This document shows, one piece after another, positions 60,188-64,000 of a DNA stretch of 64,000 nucleotides. The notes under the pieces are model-generated. The model was given only the letters and a program-made list of their open reading frames with translations, searched no databases and had not been told where the DNA came from. The position numbers and the translations under genes were made by a program. Numbering within the stretch: position 1 is the first letter of the stretch; each line of letters begins with the position of its first letter. Origin of the DNA: Candidatus Venteria ishoeyi (lineage in GTDB: Bacteria; Pseudomonadota; Gammaproteobacteria; Beggiatoales; Beggiatoaceae); NCBI RefSeq assembly GCF_030378065.1, contig NZ_JAUCGJ010000015.1:26897-90896 (forward strand), read 5' to 3'.

Positions 60188-61912
60188 ATGTCATCAATAC
60201 CTGAACTCAAACCGGAAGTGACGTTTATATTTGAACTACTCACTGAAGTCAGAGTGGGCAAACTGCGTATTCCAAAGTTTCAGCGCTCTTATGTCTGGCG
60301 ACGCCAGCAAATGACTGAATTGCTGGATAGTATCAATCGCCAATTTCCAATTGGCAGCCTGTTGGTGTGGGAAACTGAAGAGAAGGTCAGCAGCCGCAAC
60401 TGGATTGGGCCATTGGCGATACCTGCCGCACCTTCAGCGCTTAGCGCTCATGTGTTAGACGGGCAACAACGCTTGTCTACCTTGACCGGCGTGTTAATGG
60501 CTGCGGCGGAGAATAAAAGTAAAACTCAAAATGATGATGAAGACCCTGAGCGTTGGTGGATTTGGTTTAATATCCGGGATGATATTTTTGAGCATCCTAA
60601 ATCTCCTGATGCTAAACCTGAATCCTGGCACTTTCCTATGTGGAAGTTATTAGATACTGTTTCTTTTTTACATGAATCACAACGTATTTTGCAGGACAAT
60701 GGAGATAAGGGGGCTGCGTATGTGCAAAAAATACAAGAACTGTTACAGCGCTTTCAGTCCTATAAGGTGCCTGTTATTCGCATCAAGTATACGGGGATTA
60801 ACCGGGCGGTAGAGATTTTTGCCCGGCTGAATTCAAAAGGTCAACCCATAAGTCCTGATGAAATGGTCTCAGCACTCAGTTATCGGGAAAATCAAGTAAC
60901 TATTTCAGAACATATTAATGCGATTCTTGAAGCGTTGGATAAGTATGGATTTAGAAATATTGATCGGGTTACGATTTTACGCTCGCTGTTGGCTATTTTA
61001 GGTGAAGATGTTTATCGAACTGACTGGACACGATTTACCGATACCAACCGCACTGATCCCAGAGACAAATTACAGACTGTTGTAGAGCAAACGCAAACAG
61101 CCCTAATAAAATCATTAGAGTTTTTGGCTAAACTGGGCGTTTATAATCATCGCCTGTTACCTTATTCCATGCAACTGGTTGTGTTAAGCAGTTTTTTTTC
61201 ATCCTGCTCTGAGCCTACTCCAGCACAAATAAACTTTCTCGAGCGTTGGTTTTGGGTCTCATCATTTACTGGTTGGTTTGCTTCACGAGGCTCCTCAAAA
61301 GTAGGTGCCCTGATTAAAGAATTTCGGGAACAAATTGCTACAGAAGACAATCCTGAGCTTCTTGAGAGTATGCGTCTGGATGAACCTGCTCAAGCTTTTC
61401 CTAAAACCTTTAATATGCGCAGTGCAAGAGTGAGGAGCTTACTGTTGGTAATGATTGCTCAAGAACCATATTATAAAAAACAGTACTCAAAAAATAAAAT
61501 TTCTTATGAAAAAATTCCAGTTAAAAAACTCAGTACATTATTTGCAGAACATGGGCATCTTGCTATCGGTAAAATTGCAGCAACAGTCAATGATAAAACA
61601 CTGGCCTCCAGTCCTGCTAATAGAGTATTAAACCTTGCTTTATTTAGTGGATCTGGAACTGTGAGTTCCAATAGTGATTTTAGTCAGGCTAAAAACTGGC
61701 TTACACAACTGGACGGCGATGCAAATAATATATTGAAAAGCCATGCCATACCTGTTGATGCTTTATCTGATTTGAAAAATAATAAGGCAGATATTTTTCT
61801 GCAAAAGCGACTTGATTATCTCATTGAACTGGAAAGAGATTTCATGAAGTCAAAAGGTGTTAACCTGCCTTTAGGTCGTGAAATTCGAGCAGTAGCAATT
61901 GATACGGAATAG
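60188..61912 (+). CDS. DUF262 (GmrS/ParB-like) protein without HNH domain
   Basis: 574 residues. The DUF262 domain begins VRVGKLRIPKFQRSYVWRRQQM near 18-40 and has the hallmark motif D91-G-Q-Q-R95 in VLDGQQRLSTLTG, plus IFARLNSKGQPISPDEMVSALS near 215. DUF262 domains hydrolyse nucleotides and drive type IV restriction in GmrSD, BrxU and SspE-type systems. The usual HNH (DUF1524) nuclease with an H-x-x-P motif is not seen in the C-terminal half, which is helical and ends ILKSHAIPVDALSDL..FLQKRLDYL. Any nuclease activity may therefore come from the TOPRIM-like neighbour. AGGAA precedes the ATG. Confidence 0.9.
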   Translation: MSSIPELKPEVTFIFELLTEVRVGKLRIPKFQRSYVWRRQQMTELLDSINRQFPIGSLLVWETEEKVSSRNWIGPLAIPAAPSALSAHVLDGQQRLSTLTGVLMAAAENKSKTQNDDEDPERWWIWFNIRDDIFEHPKSPDAKPESWHFPMWKLLDTVSFLHESQRILQDNGDKGAAYVQKIQELLQRFQSYKVPVIRIKYTGINRAVEIFARLNSKGQPISPDEMVSALSYRENQVTISEHINAILEALDKYGFRNIDRVTILRSLLAILGEDVYRTDWTRFTDTNRTDPRDKLQTVVEQTQTALIKSLEFLAKLGVYNHRLLPYSMQLVVLSSFFSSCSEPTPAQINFLERWFWVSSFTGWFASRGSSKVGALIKEFREQIATEDNPELLESMRLDEPAQAFPKTFNMRSARVRSLLLVMIAQEPYYKKQYSKNKISYEKIPVKKLSTLFAEHGHLAIGKIAATVNDKTLASSPANRVLNLALFSGSGTVSSNSDFSQAKNWLTQLDGDANNILKSHAIPVDALSDLKNNKADIFLQKRLDYLIELERDFMKSKGVNLPLGREIRAVAIDTE

Positions 61913-61931
61913 AGGCATAAATATAGTAGAT

Positions 61932-62414
61932 ATGAATATTTCATTTTTTAAGTCAATAATATTCACCTTATTCTGTTTTTGTTCATTGTTATTGACTTTG
62001 TCCGTTTCTGCAACAGCGCAAACTGGTGCTGGCCTGCAAATTACCGGTTTATACGCAGAAAACCCGGTGGCTCAGGGGCAAAATTATCGCTTATTCGTGC
62101 AGCTATCGATTCAAAATCGTAATCCACATCCAAGCCCGGATTTATTGCTGCGTTTAACTTATACCACCGCCACAGGGCAGCAAATCACGCTGGAAAATGA
62201 AACTTTACCCGCCTTGTATCATCATAAACCTGAAGAAATACGACTGGCTCCAATACCCGCAGCAAGCACGATTGACTTACGGGGATTTGTGTTATTGCCA
62301 CTGACCTGGTATCGGGGGGCAGGGACACTGGAAGCCAGTTTATTCACTTGCAAGGCTCACAGCCCAAGCTGTCAGTTTCTGGCAAGGCAGGATATTCCAC
62401 TGACTTTATATTGA
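61932..62414 (+). CDS. exported protein of unknown function
   Basis: 160 residues from ATG 61932, 20 bases after the DUF262 gene; an in-frame TTG at 61899 would overlap that gene and spoil the signal peptide. Residues 1-30 (MNISFFKSIIFTLFCFCSLL, ending SATAQ) form a signal peptide. The body is beta-rich (GLQITGLYAENPVAQGQNYR, LVQLSIQNRNP-type strands) and could be a small Ig-like fold. Two cysteines occur late (FTCKAHSPSCQF). I do not recognise the family. The stop is 12 bases before the DUF945 gene, so the two exported proteins probably share a transcript and are not part of the defence cassette. Confidence 0.75.
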   Translation: MNISFFKSIIFTLFCFCSLLLTLSVSATAQTGAGLQITGLYAENPVAQGQNYRLFVQLSIQNRNPHPSPDLLLRLTYTTATGQQITLENETLPALYHHKPEEIRLAPIPAASTIDLRGFVLLPLTWYRGAGTLEASLFTCKAHSPSCQFLARQDIPLTLY

Positions 62415-62425
62415 GAAGTTGTCTA

Positions 62426-63679
62426 ATGAAAAAAATCCTGCTGCTCATCACCTTGTTGCTGTTGTTATTACTGGTATTTATGCCTGGTCTGACCAGTTTT
62501 GGCAGTGCTTATTATCTGGAAAATCTTCAGCAACAGGCACAAGAGCAGCCACAAATTGAAAACCTGGCGTGGCAGCAACAGACAGGCTGGTGGATGTCCA
62601 GCGACGAAATTAACTTAAAATTGGCAGTGCTGCCAGAAACGCTTAGCATTAAACAACAGCGTCATCATGGCTGGCTGCCGTTTAAGGTGCCGGAAATCTC
62701 AACTTATGTCAGCCCCGGAGAAAAACTGACTTCACAACTGCAAAGTCTGTTAGGTTCCGGGGAACAACTCTATGTCCACAGTCGTCTGGTACTGGATGGT
62801 TATATTGAAAGCCGCTGGCAATGGCAGGCGAAAAACCCGCATCAGCAACAGGATGACTATTTTGCAGCACAAGGCACGCTGCAACTACAAAAAATGCAAC
62901 CACAACTTAGCAGTTACAGCTTTATACCCAAAATACAGTGGTCTGCTACAGCGCTGCCGGTCACAATCAATGCATTAACCATTAATGCAACAGCGCAAAA
63001 AGACAAAGACAATGATTTACACCACGGCGCAGACATTGAAGCCCATATTGAGGGCATCCAGTTAGATTTTCCCTTACAGCAGACAGTGCAACTGAACAAT
63101 AACCAGTGGCATTTTGGCGGTGATATACAGGAAAACCAGCTTAATCTCTCCGCACAGGGAAAGGTGGACGATATACAATGGGAAAATAAACCTTGGGGCA
63201 AAGCACAGTGGCTGCTTAAGCTGCAAAACCTGGATGCACAAAAAACGCTTGAACTACTCAAAATTCTAAAAAAACCACAATATCAACAGCGTTATTTGCT
63301 ACCGCTGTTTTTGCTGAAAGAAGGTAAACATTTACTGGCCCATAACCCGGCATTAGAAACCCTGCAATTACATCTGCAAACGCAAGACGGGGATGTTAAA
63401 TTAAACATGAGCGTGCGCAGTCGTTTTGACGCTAAAACAGGGGCAATCACGGATTTATCAAAATTATTAAAAATCCAGGGTGCACTGGAACAGCCTTTAG
63501 CTGTATTGGAAAAACTGACACGCCTGCAATTGGCACTGCAATGGCAAATGCAGGGTAAGGCGTTTAATGCAGACTTGTTAGCGCAACAGGCCCGGATACG
63601 AGTGCAGGAACAGGTTCAATATTGGGTTAAACGCGGTTTTGGGCGTCTGGAAAATAATGTCTATTATCTGCAATACTGA
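62426..63679 (+). CDS. DUF945 (YdgA-like) protein
   Basis: 417 residues from ATG 62426 (an upstream in-frame TTG at 62348 overlaps the previous gene and lacks a signal). The N-terminal hydrophobic anchor MKKILLLITLLLLLLLVF is followed by GSAYYLENLQQQAQEQPQIENLAWQQQTGWWMSSDE, resembling DUF945/YdgA proteins. The remainder is a repetitive beta-rich periplasmic region and ends in an aromatic-rich segment (WVKRGFGRLENNVYYLQY). Function is unknown; YdgA-type proteins are periplasmic and loosely linked to envelope processes. A strong hairpin terminator lies 80 bases downstream. Confidence 0.83.
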   Translation: MKKILLLITLLLLLLLVFMPGLTSFGSAYYLENLQQQAQEQPQIENLAWQQQTGWWMSSDEINLKLAVLPETLSIKQQRHHGWLPFKVPEISTYVSPGEKLTSQLQSLLGSGEQLYVHSRLVLDGYIESRWQWQAKNPHQQQDDYFAAQGTLQLQKMQPQLSSYSFIPKIQWSATALPVTINALTINATAQKDKDNDLHHGADIEAHIEGIQLDFPLQQTVQLNNNQWHFGGDIQENQLNLSAQGKVDDIQWENKPWGKAQWLLKLQNLDAQKTLELLKILKKPQYQQRYLLPLFLLKEGKHLLAHNPALETLQLHLQTQDGDVKLNMSVRSRFDAKTGAITDLSKLLKIQGALEQPLAVLEKLTRLQLALQWQMQGKAFNADLLAQQARIRVQEQVQYWVKRGFGRLENNVYYLQY

Positions 63680-63758
63680 CAACTTCAGAAATTATTGGTG
63701 AATCTATTGCGTCTTGTTCCGTCTTCGCTCATGATGGTTCAGCAAAACATCACAAATT

Positions 63759-63799
63759 AAACTAAAAAAGTGGACAAATATTGTCCGCTTTTTTAGTTT
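63759..63799. terminator. bidirectional rho-independent terminator
   Basis: AAACTAAAAAAGTGGACA (63759-63776) pairs with TGTCCGCTTTTTTAGTTT (63782-63799) apart from one GT-type pair. The A-run and T-run at the stem base give a good terminator on both strands, serving the DUF945 gene from the left and any leftward gene from the right. Confidence 0.8.
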
Positions 63800-63932
63800 C
63801 CTTACTTGATGAAAAGGTTTAGATTTTTATACATTCTGCCCTTCCTTTGTACAAAAAAGTTTTCAGGACAGTTGGCAGGGCAATCGCATTAAAAATTTAA
63901 TAAATACCATAGTGTTATGTAGTTCTTGGTTT

Positions 63933-64000
63933 TTACGACGTGCCCAATAAAATTTTTAGCAGATATGTTTCATTCCAACCAGCTTTGAGACGTTTGGTTT
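63933..64000 (-). CDS. possible C-terminal end of a leftward gene (partial)
   Basis: Reading the minus strand from the right edge, one frame encodes 21 residues including RLKAGWNETYLLKILLG before a TAA at 63933-63935. The phrase faintly resembles the ends of some transposases, but it is too short to assign. A bidirectional terminator lies 130 bases beyond it, as expected for a convergent gene. Confidence 0.2.
   Translation of the reverse strand, partial: TKRLKAGWNETYLLKILLGTS

Larger units (their letters stand above)
63680..64000. other. 321-base end region
   Basis: Contains the bidirectional terminator at 63759-63799 and AT-rich sequence after it. Apart from a short minus-strand open frame entering from beyond the window (63933-64000), no gene is recognisable. 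Confidence 0.5.

Noticed and set aside
63800..63932. Continuation of the edge minus-strand frame as a decayed transposase
   Set aside because: Joining the pieces needs a frame change and the residues match no family clearly; too short to support.
1..64000. CRISPR array, tRNA, rRNA or intact insertion sequence
   Set aside because: No regularly spaced direct repeats of 24-40 bases, no cloverleaf-like sequence in the gaps and no complete transposase gene were found; the only transposase-like gene is the deleted Rpn remnant.

Overview
This 64 kb window looks like chromosomal DNA of a free-living gammaproteobacterium with moderate GC. A class I phosphoribulokinase of proteobacterial type points to carbon fixation by the Calvin cycle. 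Together with the dense two-component and cyclic-nucleotide signalling, the DUF1800/DUF1501 pair and many intergenic palindromes, this suggests a sulfur-oxidising member of the Thiotrichales (Beggiatoa/Thiothrix-like). The taxonomic placement is inference; no rRNA or tRNA gene is present to settle it.

Layout. 1-4.5 kb: the tail of an aminotransferase, prfC, an interspersed palindromic repeat, a PIN-type toxin-antitoxin pair and miaB. 4.6-18 kb: two tandem paralogous signalling modules. Each has a periplasmic solute-binding sensor with a hybrid histidine kinase, followed by a large REC-PAS-kinase-REC protein; stretches of the two modules are nearly identical at DNA level. 18.2-20.6 kb: an operon with a K+-channel/RCK protein. 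20.7-31.4 kb: a large unrecognised secreted protein, a GspE/PilB-like ATPase, a diguanylate cyclase, two RDD membrane proteins (one with degenerate J-like repeats) and a Calx-beta autotransporter. 31.4-40.3 kb: a kinase/receiver/adenylate cyclase fusion with a lectin gene 2 nt downstream, the DUF1800/DUF1501 pair and a second diguanylate cyclase. 40.3-52.5 kb, mostly minus strand: UvrD-type helicase, sucA without sucB, a double-CHASE3 chemoreceptor, an agmatine deiminase-like enzyme, a deleted Rpn-type remnant, phosphoribulokinase and a TgpA-type transglutaminase. 52.6-57.8 kb: a hydrolase-thioredoxin fusion and a small surface-polysaccharide group (methyltransferase, glycosyltransferase, FemAB-like). 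58-62 kb: a three-gene cassette encoding an OLD/DUF3696-like ATPase, a stand-alone TOPRIM-like protein and a DUF262 protein. 62-63.7 kb: two exported proteins of poorly known function.

The most interesting candidate system is the cassette at 57959-61912, which resembles a split OLD/Gabija-type nuclease joined to a GmrS-like DUF262 protein and may be an anti-phage defence module. It lies directly beside one copy of a structured repeat family seen at least three times in the window (about 2.14, 42.6 and 57.8 kb), plus a 58 bp internally deleted derivative that encodes the last six codons and the stop of a glycosyltransferase gene. Signalling converges on second messengers: two diguanylate cyclases and one adenylate cyclase share the window with five receiver-bearing histidine kinases, but no DNA-binding response regulator is visible.
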